Assembly (NCBI GenBank): GCA_949128115.1
Contig: OX421966.1
Span: forward strand, 38,333,042-38,397,041
Source of the DNA: Anaspis maculata
Lineage: Eukaryota > Arthropoda > Insecta > Coleoptera > Scraptiidae
Length of the DNA: 64,000 nt
Reading direction: 5' to 3'
The position numbers and the translations under genes are program-made. Positions 1 through 12,129 of this stretch are shown here, piece after piece; within the stretch, counting starts at the first letter, position 1; every line of letters starts with the position of its first letter. A model generated the notes under the pieces. The model saw nothing but the letters and a program-made list of their open reading frames with translations. It did not search any database and was not told the DNA's origin.

Positions 1-376
1 CCGAGGCCTATTCAGGAAATATCATTATTCTTTTGGTGTTGAACGTTTGAAAAATCCGAATTCTGATTTCCATCACCAATGTTTTTACAATAAATAAAAC
101 GTTTAGTCGCCAAGATCTACAAAAGACATTAGACATCGTCAAAGAAAAGAGCAAAAAATAATTATGGTACAAACAAGTAAGTACTTACGATAGGTATCTA
201 CCAGTAAAACATTTCAATTTACAATAAATCACAGCTAGTTACGATACAGAAACATCAACAAATATTGAATATTAAAGTCTCCAATCACTCTCAAAGTATT
301 CCGCAAGCGAGTAAATGGGGCGCCCCAATGACAACCTCCCTACTAGTACAGGAATTTTAGCTGAAATATCACTTCA
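1..376. other. Unassigned sequence
   Basis: AT-rich sequence with no recognisable coding region or repeat. It ends where the left arm of the first palindrome begins. A 62-codon open frame from 315 runs into the palindrome arm and reads the same way in both arms, so it belongs to the repeat. Confidence 0.4.
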
Positions 377-2480
377 ACCTCAAAAAAAATACTGTAGTCG
401 TGAAAATCACAGGTTCTGTTCAGAATTTTGTGCTCTTTTCAAATTTTTGGGTTTCAGAAAAATCCCATCGGAGGCTTTTTTTTTAGAGCTGTCAAAAGTC
501 TGAAGACTGATAATTCTGAACAATTTCAAATTAAGCTCAATTTTTCATGAGATTTCAAGTATACACAGTTATGTGGAGACTACAAATGTTGAGAATGAAC
601 ATACGAACAGATCTGAACCAAACACGATGGAAAATTTCATAGTTCTGTTGAAATATTCTGATTTTTTCTGTCAAATGTATATGATACAGGAAAAATAGTA
701 AAAAAATCACTGAAACCTTGGAAAAAGTATGGACGTCTTGAAAATTTTATATTCTGTTCAGAATTGGATGCCCTTCTACATACCTGAAATTGACAGAAAT
801 CCCACCCCGGGATTTGAGGTTATTGGAGGGGGGGGGTGATCAGTTGCAACTCAAAATGGAGGGAATGAAACCCGTTAATCCATTGGATGCAAATACATCT
901 CAATTCGACGCATCATATCTCGTTGATACCATTTTGGAACAAAAAGTGTCGATCATTGTTGAGGGGGGGTCGTGGGAGGGGCGGAGCTCGGCTAGGTGAT
1001 TCTTTTTGTTTTCCTGGTCATATATAACCGATCACGACAAGTTTGGTATCTTTTCCGACTAAATTGAAACTCCTGACCTCGAATCCGATGTGTAAATTTG
1101 AATAGAAACAAGTTTGAACAAGTTAACTAGAAAAAACTTGTTTTTTTCTTTGGCAATTTTCGCATTTTTTTTTTCCACTGTTGGAGGTCTGAAATCCTCA
1201 GAAATATTTCAAGAGCCATTAGATTCAAGTGTCTTTTTCACGAAAATCATTCACTCAACGTATTATTTTGTTTTTTGATATTAAAAAATCAATTTGAACC
1301 TGTGAGTCGATCCGGCGTGGTGTCTACTACTGACCAGAACACTACAACATGCACCTGCAAATATAAATAGCTCAAACTTAAAACCCCGCAGAGCGATCCA
1401 TAGCGATTTTGTTTTATGTTATAGCAAATTCAATTCTGCAGAGATCCCCGAACTTTCAAAGATAAGTTATTATTTGTTCAATAGTTTGAGCTACTTTTAT
1501 TTGCAAGCGCATGTTTTAGTGTTCTGGTTATTAGTAGAAACCGCGCCGGGCCGACTCACAGGTTCAAATTGATTTTTTAATATCCAGAAACAAAATAGTA
1601 CATCGAGTAGATGACTTTCGTAAAGGAGACACTTCAATCCAATGGACCATGAACTATTCTCTAGGGATTCAGACCTCTAACAGTGAAAAAAAAATTGTCA
1701 AAATTGTCAAAGAAAAAAACAAGTTTTTCAAGTCAACTTGTTCAAACTTGTTTCAATTCAAATTTACACATCGGATTCAAGGTCAGGAGTTTCAATTTAG
1801 TCGGAAAAGATACCAAACTTGTCGTGATCGGTTATATATGACCAGGAAAACAAAAAGAATCACCTAGCCAAGCTCCGCCCCTCCCACGACCCCCCCTCAA
1901 CAATAATCGATACTTTTTGTTCCAAAATGGTATCAACGAGATATGATGCGTCGAATTGAGATGTATCTGCATCCAATGGATTAACGGGTTTCATCCCCTC
2001 CATTTTGAGATGCAACTGATCACCCCCCCTCCAATAACTTAAAGCCCCGGGGTGGGATTTCTGTCAATTTCAGGTATGTAGAAGGGCATTCAATTTTAAA
2101 CAGAATATAAAATTGTCAGGACGTCTATATTTTTTCCAAGGTTTTAGCGGATTTTTCTACTATTTTTCCTGTATCATATACATTTGACAGAAAAAATCAG
2201 AATATTCCAACAGATCTATGAAATTTTCCATCGTGTTTGGTTCAGAATTGTTCGTATGTTCATTCTCAACATTTGCAGTCTCCACATAACTGTGTATACT
2301 TGAAATCTCATGAAAAATTGAGCTTAATTTTAAATTGTTCGGAATTATAAGTTTTCAGATTTTTGACAGCTTTAAAAAAAAGCCTCCGCTGGGATTTTTC
2401 TGAAAACCAAAAATTTGGAAAGAGCACAAAATTCTGAACAAAACCTGTGATTTTCACGACTACAGTATTTTTTTTGAGGT
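377..2480. repeat. Large palindrome (foldback), about 1-kb arms
   Basis: The left arm, about 377-1377, is repeated in reverse complement at about 1483-2480, around a spacer of about 105 bp. The outer ends ACCTCAAAAAAAATACTGTA (377-396) and its complement (2461-2480) match exactly. Scattered substitutions and small indels separate the arms, so the structure is not brand new. No transposase, no TA-CAGGGTG end and no clear target-site duplication were seen. A divergent single-arm relative lies near 12130-12300. The coding-like frames inside are mirror copies, not genes. Confidence 0.85.
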
Positions 2481-2500
2481 CAAAATCTATTTTTCTTGGG

Positions 2501-3076
2501 CTATACAAGCTGCCTGAAACTACGTGTTCTTTCGATACCCTTAATTTCCGGTGGAAGACCATTGTAGAGCCTGATGCTCATGACCAGGGGGCCTCGTGAA
2601 GTCTTGGTCAACCGATGTGGAGGAAGTCTCAAATTTGAGACATTTCTCAGTTTGTATTCCGCAGTCGACAAGTCCGTCATGTTAGAAATACGGTCAAGAT
2701 TGTCCTGAACATATATAACACATGTTAACATGTAAATAGGATAGACTGTTGAAATCTTGAGATCGCGAAACAGCCCACGACACGAGTGGCTCCACGGTTT
2801 CAATGTCATGACTATGAGGATCCTTTTCTGGATCCTAAATACGCTCTCCAACCTACCGCTGCTCCCCCAGCAGAGTATACCGTAGCTCAATCTGGAATGC
2901 ACGTAGCTGTGATAGCATGTTAACAACACATCAATCCGAACCTTCCGTCTTATCTGACTCAGTTGATAGCAGGAAGATGCAAGTTTCTTAATCAGAGACA
3001 GTATATGAGCATCCCATGTGAAGGAGGAGTCCATAATTGTCGATGTTGTTGACTCTAATCTGGATAAACGTGACAT
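2501..3076 (-). pseudogene. Non-LTR retrotransposon RT, C-terminal fragment
   Basis: This is a 191-codon open frame on the minus strand. It matches the region after the catalytic palm of insect LINE reverse transcriptases: a DSSFTWDAHI-like stretch (residues 16-25), then YHSYVHSRLSYGILCWG (55-71), an RIQKRIL block (81-87), and a late LYNGLPPEIK block. These are the usual thumb-region landmarks of Jockey/CR1/RTE-type polymerases. The catalytic palm with its YADD motif, the endonuclease and ORF1 are all absent, so the copy is 5'-truncated and cannot act alone. The ATG at 3076 is only the first methionine in frame, not a real start. Its 3' end stops about 20 bp from the right arm of the 377-2480 palindrome. 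The LINE assignment is firm; the clade is not resolved. Confidence 0.8.
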
Positions 3077-3110
3077 TGTTTTGCATATCTCTGTATCTTT
3101 CTACTTAGAA

Positions 3111-3940
3111 TGATGTGTAAGATGACAAAATTACTGATTTGAAGACATATTATAAAAAGAAATGATGTTCTCAGGAATCACGATAGAGAATCGAGCATAT
3201 AGAGTATATTAACTCTTTGTGCTTTAGTGTTGTCGTTGTTCTTTCTATATTTTGTCCCTTCTCAGCTATTAAGTGACGGAGTAGATTACCACGATTGTTA
3301 TCTTGAGTGATGATTATCAAAACTGATTTGAATGTTTCAGGTTGAAAAACTACAGCCAGCATTGTACTTGTCTACATGGTTTGAAGGCACTGCGAGTAGT
3401 AGACAAAATATGTCTATTATCTTAATGAAAAGCCCACAAGAAGTGGTCATCAAAGCAAGCAAACTTGTGCCAATGAATTTCAGAGTTGCGCTTAGTGTAT
3501 GTAGATGTAATTATTGTGTATTTATTTTAGATCTTTTCATTGATGCTTTGCAGATTTCTAGAACAATATTTTCATTTGTTACATTTCTCAGAACAATGCA
3601 AAATAAATTTGCTGACAAAACATAAGGAAGTACCCGCCTCACTTACCTTCTATCAGTAATGGTCTTCAGTAATACTCATATCACAGACCTTATATAAAAC
3701 TATCGCGTAATTCAGGTCCACTCAAAAAAAGGTGCATGAAATATTACAAGTGAAATTGTACAAAATTTGAAGCTAAAATAAACAATTAGAATTCTAGAGC
3801 AATGATAACAATGATACTGAACAAACAAGAATGACAAAAATAGCTGTTTTCACAGGCTCAGTTCAAATTAACAATGGTTTTTGTTCATTGCTGAAAACCA
3901 ATCAAAACATCCAAAACAAAAATGTAACAAACATTATAAA
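3111..3940. other. Unassigned sequence
   Basis: No feature recognised. Short open frames on both strands show no known domain. Confidence 0.4.
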
Positions 3941-4046
3941 GAGTGGACGAATGAATTTCTCCTCAAAGTAGGCCTCGGTAGCCACATTTTTCCGCCAGAT
4001 TTTCAGGAATCATAGGCGACTTGAGGAGAAATTTATTCGATCACTC
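3941..4046. repeat. Small palindrome, about 106 bp
   Basis: The outer 27-29 bp (GAGTGGACGAATGAATTTCT at 3941-3960, continuing CCTCAA) recur in reverse complement at 4018-4046 with a few mismatches. It looks like a minimal foldback or MITE remnant. No clear target duplication. Confidence 0.55.
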
Positions 4047-5620
4047 GTTAGCTTTCCTCGTAGCTTTCAATGATTCGTAGAGGCCATCCCCCAACCCGTA
4101 GCAATTCCCAAACTCTTCTAGGCACCCCCTCGACCAAGTTCTGGAGGAACTTGTGGTATTCCCCCTTTGTTTTATTTGTACGTTGGTACCTGAAGTAGGT
4201 ACCGGGACGTTCGTAGCGTTTGCCGATAAAAGAGGAGGATGGCGCTGGGCGAGCGGCAGCCGCGGGCAGAGAAGAGAATCAGCTGCGGTGAGAAACACGT
4301 GATTTTCAGTGCAACAAGTGTGCGTCGTTTTCACCAATTCAGGGTCGGTCTTTCTTTGATTATTGTACCGTATATTTGGCTTTCACCCACTCACCAAATC
4401 ATGCATTTTGATGACTATTTTGTCCGCAAAATTATTGTACATAACACGAAATTCTTTGTTCTCTTTGTTCTCAAAGGGCTTGCATAACCCGCAGTTTTTC
4501 CCTTTTGAAATCAAGGTGCTTTGAATTTTGTACAATTTATCTACTCTTAAATGATCTTAATGTTGATTGCAAAGGCCGTAATCTAGTGAGTGTGCACTTG
4601 GCGCACTCATGACGTGGCCTCTGAGTTGCGCTGTCGCGCGTACTTCGAGGTTTTCATCAATTGTTTCTTTTCCACAAGTCACGTCACAAACAGTAAGACA
4701 GCAAAAAGAAACTCTGCTACGTCAATATCAGCCGCTAAGTAGAGAACAGAACTTTTCATGATTCATTCACATTTCATCGTTCATTGTCGGGTAATACATG
4801 AAAGTAAAGGAAGGAAAGAGAGACCTGCTGCTTTTCCGTGTCCTGAGGGGGTCCATCACTTGTATGAATCTGCCTTGTTGAGTCTACTAACCTTTTCTTA
4901 TTTGGGGAGGAATTATGTAAAACGACGAAGAGAGGGCCACAGGTTGGCTCGAGTCAATTTTCTTGTATTTACTGCTATTTACTGTATGTGATTACTGTTT
5001 ACTAACCATTGTTCTGTTTTGTATGTAAGTATGTATCTGTGGGGTTTGTGATGGATAACTTCTGGGGAGTTTCGGGCGAATGCGTTATAGATGCTTCTTC
5101 CTTCCAATTACTTATTAAAAGTATGACAAACTCCAGCTTCTCTACTTATTCATCTTTCACCTGTCTCTTATTTGTTGATGTACCTTTTTATCTCTTATTT
5201 GTTTCTTGTTCATTTACCTACACGATTTCTTATTATTTGTTTCTTGTTCATTCACCTACACAACCTATCATTTGTTTCTTGCTGATTTATGTACTTGTTT
5301 ATCGATCTGTTGTTTATTGTTTACTTATCTATCAATTAAAATGATTTGTTGTGCGTGAAGTTTGCTCCAAAGCGTAAGCAAGCGAGTTTCCTTTTGTTGT
5401 TACGTAAATAACTTGTAAACGAAGCAAACGTTTCAAAGGGGTTCAAGCACCGCTCCACGCTGACTTGATCAATGCATCACTGGAGTAACTTCTCTGTCAT
5501 TTCATCATGACTCATTCACACTTAACTTTTGTTCAGATCATTTGGGAAGGGATTTTTCAGCAATCAACCAGGCAATACGCAGGGGTTTCTTTGACGTGTT
5601 CTTTCCATGTGTGCATGTCA
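4047..5620. other. Unassigned; T-rich in its second half
   Basis: No supported gene. From about 4990 the plus strand becomes strongly T-rich, with short internal repeats such as TTTGTTTCTTGTTCATT near 5200-5280. A short GC-rich open frame near 4239-4295 is followed by a GTGAGA donor-like site and could be an exon, but nothing supports that further. Confidence 0.35.
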
Positions 5621-5870
5621 GCGAATACGTCACTTTTTCTTTGTGATCAACTGACAGTTGGACATGTTCATGATTTCTTGTTTTGTTTTTTTGCTAATCT
5701 GATTTTGTGTTCATTTCATTGTTGTGAATTCCTGCATTGTCTAAATATGTAATTTGTAATGATTTTTCTTGTTTCATTTGTTTGTGTTTTGTTGTTCTTT
5801 ATCCATCTTGTGTCATTTTATCACTGTCAGTTTATTGTTGTGAGGTGTTTTAAGAAAAGAAACGAATTCA
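5621..5870 (+). repeat. Dispersed repeat, copy 1
   Basis: This stretch aligns by eye with 13811-13975. Shared words in the same order are CGTCAC, TTTTTCTTTG, a GTGTCATTTT block, CTGTCAGT and a GTGTTTT-AGAAAAGAA block. The match is divergent. It may be an untranslated or LTR segment of a retroelement; a TTTCCAATAAAC polyadenylation-like word follows at about 5894-5905. Confidence 0.5.
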
Positions 5871-6071
5871 TTTAAAAACCTTTACTCATGATTTCCAATA
5901 AACATTTATTTTGCTTGCAATTCATCCGCGTTTCCTTCAAGAATCAAACCTTATCCCCAACGACACATTCTCATCTAGAGTAAGAACACACACATCGTAG
6001 GTAAAAGGTAAACGACATGGGGAAGGGAAGGAACAACGACGATCACTGCCAACATCGATAACAGGGTTACA

Positions 6072-6162
6072 CTACAGAAATGGTCCCGCAACAGGATACG
6101 CTACAGAAATGGTGCCGTGACCAGAGGATATACTACGGAAATGGTGCCGTGACCAGGATATA
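6072..6162 (+). repeat. Three tandem units containing tRNA-His-like primer-binding sites
   Basis: Three units of 29-32 bp lie at 6072-6100, 6101-6132 and 6133-6162, each beginning CTAC(A/G)GAAATGGT. Units 2 and 3 contain TGGTGCCGTGACC (6110-6122 and 6142-6154). As I recall insect tRNA-His, this is the reverse complement of its 3' end including CCA. Retroelement minus-strand priming sites have this form and lie just downstream of the 5' LTR. Unit 1 has a diverged version (TGGTCCCGCAACA). No intact LTR pair or pol gene is adjacent. It could be a relic of an LTR-retroelement leader or a coincidental minisatellite. Confidence 0.5.
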
Positions 6163-6169
6163 CTACAAG

Positions 6170-7014
6170 CTTCTGAAAACAGCGTTTCATTCTTCCTGAA
6201 TCGCATTTACCAAATATGCTCTAGTGCCTTTCCCGAGGCCTTTACCTGTCATTCATCTTCAATTCAATTTCATCTCGCTTCATACATGCTCATTTGGATT
6301 TCCATCCGGAGTCAAATAGTGGCCGATATGCCAACATTTGGAGCGTGAAGAGGCACGATATCCTTTCAACTAAATATCTGTATCTCTCAGCGTTCATACT
6401 GTCCTCTCAAAATCACTAGTTCATCCTTTCAGTTCATCGTCATTTCCGGCTGAACAGTCACTCATATCGTCTCCATATTCTCTACCCGGTATATTTCATT
6501 CCTTTTCCTCTATATTGATAGACGTCCCATCATCTAAAATATCGTATCCTATTCTGCTATTCTCCAGTGTTGATGTCTCCTTCCTCCGTAATCAGCGAGT
6601 GACTGTATGCTGTTCTTGTAGCCGTGACTATACGTCGCTTGTCCCCTTGCTCGCAAGCCCGTTTCGTGTATTTTCTTCTCCGAATCGTTTGGCTGATGGA
6701 CGTCTGCACGAGCTCTACTAGGTGTGAATATCCTTCTCATGTCCCTTGTTAACATCCGGACCAACACATTTGAATATGCAGAGTGCAACATACACTACTT
6801 CGTTCTTCAAACATCATCCAACCTAGCATATTTTGTCTATTTTGGTTATAGACGAAGAGCTAGCGATTGATTTCTCATAACGATCCTTTCAACAAGAAAA
6901 TATTGCATTTTTTCCAAATTTCCTCACATCTGTTGATTATCAAATCGAACCTTTCCCAGCTGGTCTCTCTTTGGCCGTTATAACTCTTCAAAGGAAAAAA
7001 GAAATTGTTATGTG
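6170..7014. other. Unassigned sequence
   Basis: No recognisable gene or repeat. Overlapping short frames near 6515-6790 on opposite strands have no domain similarity I can name. Confidence 0.35.
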
Positions 7015-7960
7015 TCATTTATGACTGAGAGTTTTGCCCCTCTGGAGCAATAACTTTGATGACTTGACTGGGAAATCTGCAAAAAGTCCTGAGGGATGGG
7101 GGGATTCAACCTGAGCTGCATCCGCCAAGTCATTGAAATTTTCAAATTGTCGTTCCCTTTCTTTTAATTTTCTCTTCACTTTATTCCATACGGGCTCGAT
7201 CACATTCATATCAGGAGACAAGCATGACCAAACTATTGATTCAATATTGTGAACCCTCAAAACTTCGGTACCGATGCCCGCATAATATGGTCCCGCCTCG
7301 GGTCCCGCGTTGTCGTCAGCCAGGATGAAGTTATCGCCACAAAGTTTTGCGCTGCGCGTAGGGGACCACAATATCCTTAATGCACGAATCCAAATGACTC
7401 TCACCATTCACACTATGTTCTCTTGATATCATCAACTCACTTCTTGCTGTAATCGTGATTCTACCACCTCCAAACGTCACTCTCGCCTTCATGTGCTCCT
7501 CCACGTCTCTTTCAGTTACTCTTCTCTACACCAAAACATGCCTATCTGATTTGAGCATACTGAACTCACTTTCATCCGTGAACAAACATCTACCCCATTC
7601 TATTCCATAGTCCTGGTGATCTTGCGCCAATTGAAGACGTACAGTTCGATGACGCTAGTTCATCATAAGGCAGGCGGCTCTCTTTCTGTCTCTCAGCCCA
7701 GACTCGTGCAATCTTCGTCTCATGGTTTGTTTTAAAAGCTAGATCCCCGCCGTGACCTTCAACACGTTGTCTCTGGCACTTGGTCGGCTTTCTCTGAGTC
7801 GTCCTTAGAATGAAGGGATCTTGAGCAGCGGTTGTTTGCCGCGTCCTTCCTCCACGACGGTATTGATGTATCCCGCTGTCAGACGTCGAATCGCACGAGT
7901 TCCGTACAGTCGACTTAGTGCTCTAGCCCCCAGAAATCAACATCAACGTCTCCACATGCT
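7015..7960 (-). pseudogene. Tc1/mariner-type transposase relic
   Basis: Read on the minus strand from about 7960, the pieces appear in Tc1-transposase order. First comes a helix-turn-helix-like block ending RRRLHESGLRDRKRAA (around 7700). Next is RLQLAQDHQDYG with FTDESEFSML, which holds the first catalytic Asp (around 7560-7640). Then VTFGGGRITITARSEL (around 7480) and FILADDNAGPE with the second Asp (around 7310-7340). Last is CLSPDMNVIEPVWNKVKRKL with the catalytic Glu (around 7160-7220). The family cuts and pastes DNA at TA sites. An in-frame stop follows DRHVLV and another follows KTLWR before a frameshift, so this copy is dead. Only the last 130 codons (7015-7407) are open. About 38 residues separate the second Asp from the Glu, against 34 in classical Tc1. 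I did not find its terminal inverted repeats. Confidence 0.8.
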
Positions 7961-8560
7961 GAATTCTTTGGTATAGGATTGTAGGGGACAGCGGTATTAT
8001 ATTATTTTTGTTTCATGAAGATACGGCGTTTTATGTTCAGAACTCGCAACAAACCACGCTGTTTTCCCAACAATAACACAAATTACCCATCTCGAAAACA
8101 CTTTAACGTAAACTTGTTAAACAACAATGGCGGACGTGCCCGTCATGCTGATGGATCTTGAACGACACGCGCTTATATTTTAAATAATAATAATATTATT
8201 CGTATTCACCAGAGAGGAGCCGGGGAGAACTGACACAGAGACTGTGATGGGTCTCAGTGTCGCCGTAAATTCCATAAATTATACGGCTGATAAGATAGGG
8301 GCGGCACTAACTTCCGCAACAGTCGTTACCCCATTAATACAACCGTTCGTTCTGCGAACATTTTTCTTGATGTTGATGGTGAGGCCGCCGGCGGTGGAAG
8401 GACGACGGCCTAATAGGTGTTCTTCGCGCACATTAATCTCGAGTTCACCCCAGTTTCGGAGCTTTCCAGAGACAAGCGAAGGAGATTTCAAAGTCAGAAT
8501 ATAACATTCAGGCGCACAAGCGTTGACTTTTGGTGTTGTCCTTACTTCTGGCGGTCCTAG
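7961..8560. other. Unassigned sequence
   Basis: No gene recognised. Overlapping 70-86-codon frames on both strands at 8244-8504 are complementary shadows without a known domain. Confidence 0.35.
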
Positions 8561-9092
8561 GTCATCAGTAGAGAGCGGATTTATAATTTTTTACATATTC
8601 TATTCGCTAAATTGGATACAACTGTCGACTTGCAGCTCGACGTTTCCATCTATAAGGAACCTAAATACCAAATTTTATTTCGCATATAATTTATTATTTT
8701 GACTTTTTACCGCATACAAATTGATAGTCCATATAATCGCATATAGCCGCAAATTTAGTCCATATTTTTGCACATAACTGAATATTTGTCACTATTTTGG
8801 CCATTTTATCCAGATTGATGTGTGTGAAAATCACGATATTTTGATTTCAAGGAAAAAATAATTCAAAATTTTCGAAGAATTTTTTTTTACTTTGATGGTC
8901 AAAGTCGATTGGAAGGTTGATTTTACATGTGAATGTTGTATTTTTCACTATTCTTGCAGCTTATATCACATATTTACTCGCATATATTGCTCTATTTGAA
9001 CATTTTTACCGCATATTTTGATACTTTTCAAGCGCTAAAACTGCATATTTTGGACTTTTTTACCGCATATAAATCCGCTCTCTAGTCATCAG
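8561..9092. mobile_element. hAT-like non-autonomous element with 8-bp TSD
   Basis: GTCATCAG occurs at 8561-8568 and again at 9085-9092, directly flanking an element at 8569-9084. The termini are TAGAGAGCGGATTTATA and its exact complement TATAAATCCGCTCTCTA. An 8-bp target duplication is the hallmark of hAT transposons. The 516-bp interior has no open frame. It carries many copies of CGCATAT and related CATAT words near both ends, as expected of the subterminal transposase-binding repeats of hAT elements. The perfect TSD and ends suggest a fairly recent insertion. Confidence 0.88.
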
Positions 9093-9148
9093 TGACGCGG
9101 ATTTGTATAGGGTCGGGTCCTCTAGCCTAGTAGTGCAATAATAAAATA

Positions 9149-9898
9149 TACAGGGTGTCCCAAAAATACACCAACAACGTTCTGGGGCAGCTTCCTCTCA
9201 TCAAAACAAGAAAAAAAGTTCCTATGAACATGGGTCCGGAAACGCTTCCTAAGGGAGCTACAGGCTCCTAAAGGTGGGACCCTGAAGATGGTTTTTATTC
9301 AATATCTCCGAAACCGTTGAAGGAAAATCAATCAAACTTGACACATACACTAACCTTCTTATGCCCAATAAAATGAGGCAAGATTAATTCCAAAATAATT
9401 TACCAGGGGTGGGTCAGGCTGAGGTAGGGGGGTAAAAATAACCCCAACTTTTTTTAATGTGAATTGTTTCCAAATTTAACAAAAAATTATAGAATATTGG
9501 AGTTTTCTACCAAAAAAAGGTCCCTTTGTTCAACCTCGATGGATGCACCGTTTACGAGATATTTGAGATTGAGTGTGTGAAAACGTGGTCAGAAATGCTG
9601 ATTTTTTAATTACGATATTCAAGGCGAAAGAAAAACTTTTCAAAGCAACTTCATTCCTGTTAGGCATTCAAATTTTGTTGGGCATAAAAAGGTTAATAAA
9701 TGTGTCCAGTTTGATTGATTTTTCTTGAACGGTTTCGGAAATATTAAATAAACAACCATCTTCAGGGTCCCACCTTTAGGGGCCTGTAGCTCCCTTATAA
9801 AGCATTTTCGGACCCATGTTTATGGGAACTTTTCTTCTTATTTTGATGAGAGGAAGCTGTCCTAGAACGTTGTCGGTGTATTTTCGGGACACTCTGTA
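9149..9898. mobile_element. Foldback element with TA-CAGGGTGTCCC ends, 746 bp
   Basis: The element spans 9151-9896, flanked by TA on both sides. The left end CAGGGTGTCCCAAAAATACA pairs with the right end TGTATTTTCGGGACACTCTG. The arms extend about 225 bp (9151-9375 and about 9665-9896) around a spacer of about 290 bp. TA flanks and a CAGGGTG end are consistent with mobilisation by a Tc1/mariner-type transposase; that is inference. No coding capacity. Confidence 0.85.
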
Positions 9899-10770
9899 CA
9901 AGGGCGCTCCACAGACTAACGCAGATCGGTACAGGCGGACTTTTCTTCAGATATTAACGATTTTTTCAGGAGACTCACAACCACAAACTGGATTCTGGAT
10001 TGAATGGAGAAAGTAATGGAGCATAGTGTTGCACCCCGTTCTTAGGACTCATTTTTGGGCTCATTGCACCACCTCCTCAGTTGTTGCTCTCCCTCCTCCT
10101 GGTCAGTCAAACCAACTCAGTTCTAGGGTTTTGCTTTATTTTATTTTAATATTTAAGCATGATTTCAGCTATAAGCGCGCCGTCTATATCTTTAAAAATT
10201 TGTATAAGTTCGAATTATTGGAATGTGACGAGATTTGAGGGAATTCATGGCCTGGCCTTGCTGTGTGATTGTACGACTTTGGGGTTCGTGCTTTTCTGTC
10301 GACCGCTGGTGGACAGCGAGGACAAGAGAGTGTTGATTTTTGCAGAGCTGAGCGCTGGGCGCATGAAATGCAGGGACTCTCTCGGCATCTGCGAGCCGAA
10401 AGAGGTGCGTTATTTTTTGTGAAATGTTTCTGGTACGTGATGATTTTATTTAGTTCTCCTTACATGTATGGGTTAATTGTGTCTCTTTTTGAACATTGCA
10501 GTAAGTTTTGAATGTACCTAAATTATCATTTCTTGGGTTAGTTTACAGTTTTGCCTGATAATTGTTTGAACGCACGCATTATTTTCTGGCCGTCTATTTT
10601 TGAACACACGCAGGTTTTACCTTGTATGAATTGGAGCTTGTTGATTTACACTTGATGTCATTATTTTGATGATGATCATTGATCATGTCATTTCTTTTGT
10701 GTGAAAGCTTGTTACGTACTTATAGCCCAGGCATTTTAGTCGAAAAATCGTGGTAACCCGTAACAAATTC
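9899..10770. other. Unassigned sequence
   Basis: No supported gene. Two overlapping frames at 10159-10511 cover a slightly GC-rich block that ends GAGCCGAAAGAG followed by GTGCGT, a possible donor site. Without a matching acceptor or domain I leave it unassigned. Confidence 0.3.
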
Positions 10771-11335
10771 CCGCAAAGCTGAATTTTGGTATATATGTTC
10801 TATTGGACCTACGGAACAACATATCAAAATACTCGGACTTACACCCTCGTGCGTCCTTTGATTTTCATCCTCAAAGGTCAAGTTCTAAGAATTAGAGAGA
10901 AACCTATCTCCAAGCTGTTCCTGCAAGTGAACGGAGTATCCAATCGATATAAGATATGTTTCAAATGAACGAGAGAGATTTGTCGTTAGTGCTTAAGTAT
11001 GTGAGGGAGCCTTTGTAACTCTTCTGATTGGTGAGTTCTGCGGGAAAGGCGGTTGAGTGTTAATTTGTCGCTTGGATATTTCAGGAAAAACCATGTCAGA
11101 ATTTAAAGCCTCAAGCAATGTCGCACAAAGTTTAATATTGATATATAACTGGTATGATCCCTAAGGAAGAGCATATCAAAATATTTGGACTTACACCTCT
11201 GTGCCTCCTACGATCTTGGGGCTTTGAATATCGAGTCAAAAAATTCACCCAGACACTTTTCTCTAAAACTGTTCCTGTGGACGAACCAATCATTTCAACA
11301 ATATGAGGTGGGTCTCAAAGAAAACACGGTATGTT
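10771..11335 (+). repeat. Divergent two-copy tandem repeat, about 360-bp period
   Basis: About 10790-10930 and about 11150-11300 share the same ordered words: CATATCAAAATA, GGACTTACACC, CGTGCGTCC or CTGTGCCTCC, then CTGTTCCTG. A third, inverted relative of the distal part lies at about 17110-17230. Function unknown. Confidence 0.6.
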
Positions 11336-12129
11336 GTTGCCTATGAAGTGGACTCCGGTAGCCATGAAACATTTCTGCTTGATAGTGGCGTGAATAGTAC
11401 GCGCAAGGTGGAATTTCTCGCCTGGATCTTTAAATGAGAAACATGTAAGAATATTTTGTGATGGCTAATAAAGCTGAGCATTGTTAAGAGGTTCTTCTCC
11501 CCATCTTCGAAACAGACCCAAATATTGAGACTGATGAGTGAACAGTTGATATTCACAGTGCTCATTCCGGAAATAATGAATTCTCTACAAAAAAAATGTG
11601 GTTTCTTCATTTAGGGGCATCATTGTCTGAAGCTGTCAAAAACTGAAAATACCGACATATCCTATATTTATGTTTATCTTGGACAAAAACAGCATCAATT
11701 GCTTACGCCTATTTATATTACAAAGTCAGATCATCAATTTTTTATTAAACAAGTTTTACACCTACTTTTTTTCTGAAAATGGAATAACGGCTACAGAAAA
11801 GATGATTTTATGTTTCTATTGCCCGATAGATACAATAGCTTCTAGTATTTTCTGATAGAGGAAGAACTTCACTTAGTATTACACACAAAAACAGTGGAAC
11901 TGCTCCATCATTCATCAGTAAAAAAAAATAAATGCGAAAATTGTATGCATTTTCGGGAGAAAATTGGGCATATAATCACTTTCACAACAGATCAATTTTC
12001 TGATCTTGTAATGAATACAGGCACATTGTTTTCATCGTTTTCAGGTATAAAATGGTTCAGAACAATGAATTCTGTTGGAAATACTCAATTGAGATGATAA
12101 TAACCATACGAAAACCGAAACTACAAAAC
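11336..12129. other. Unassigned sequence
   Basis: AT-rich, no recognised gene. The part near 12040-12100 weakly resembles the outer part of the 377-2480 palindrome arm. Confidence 0.3.
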
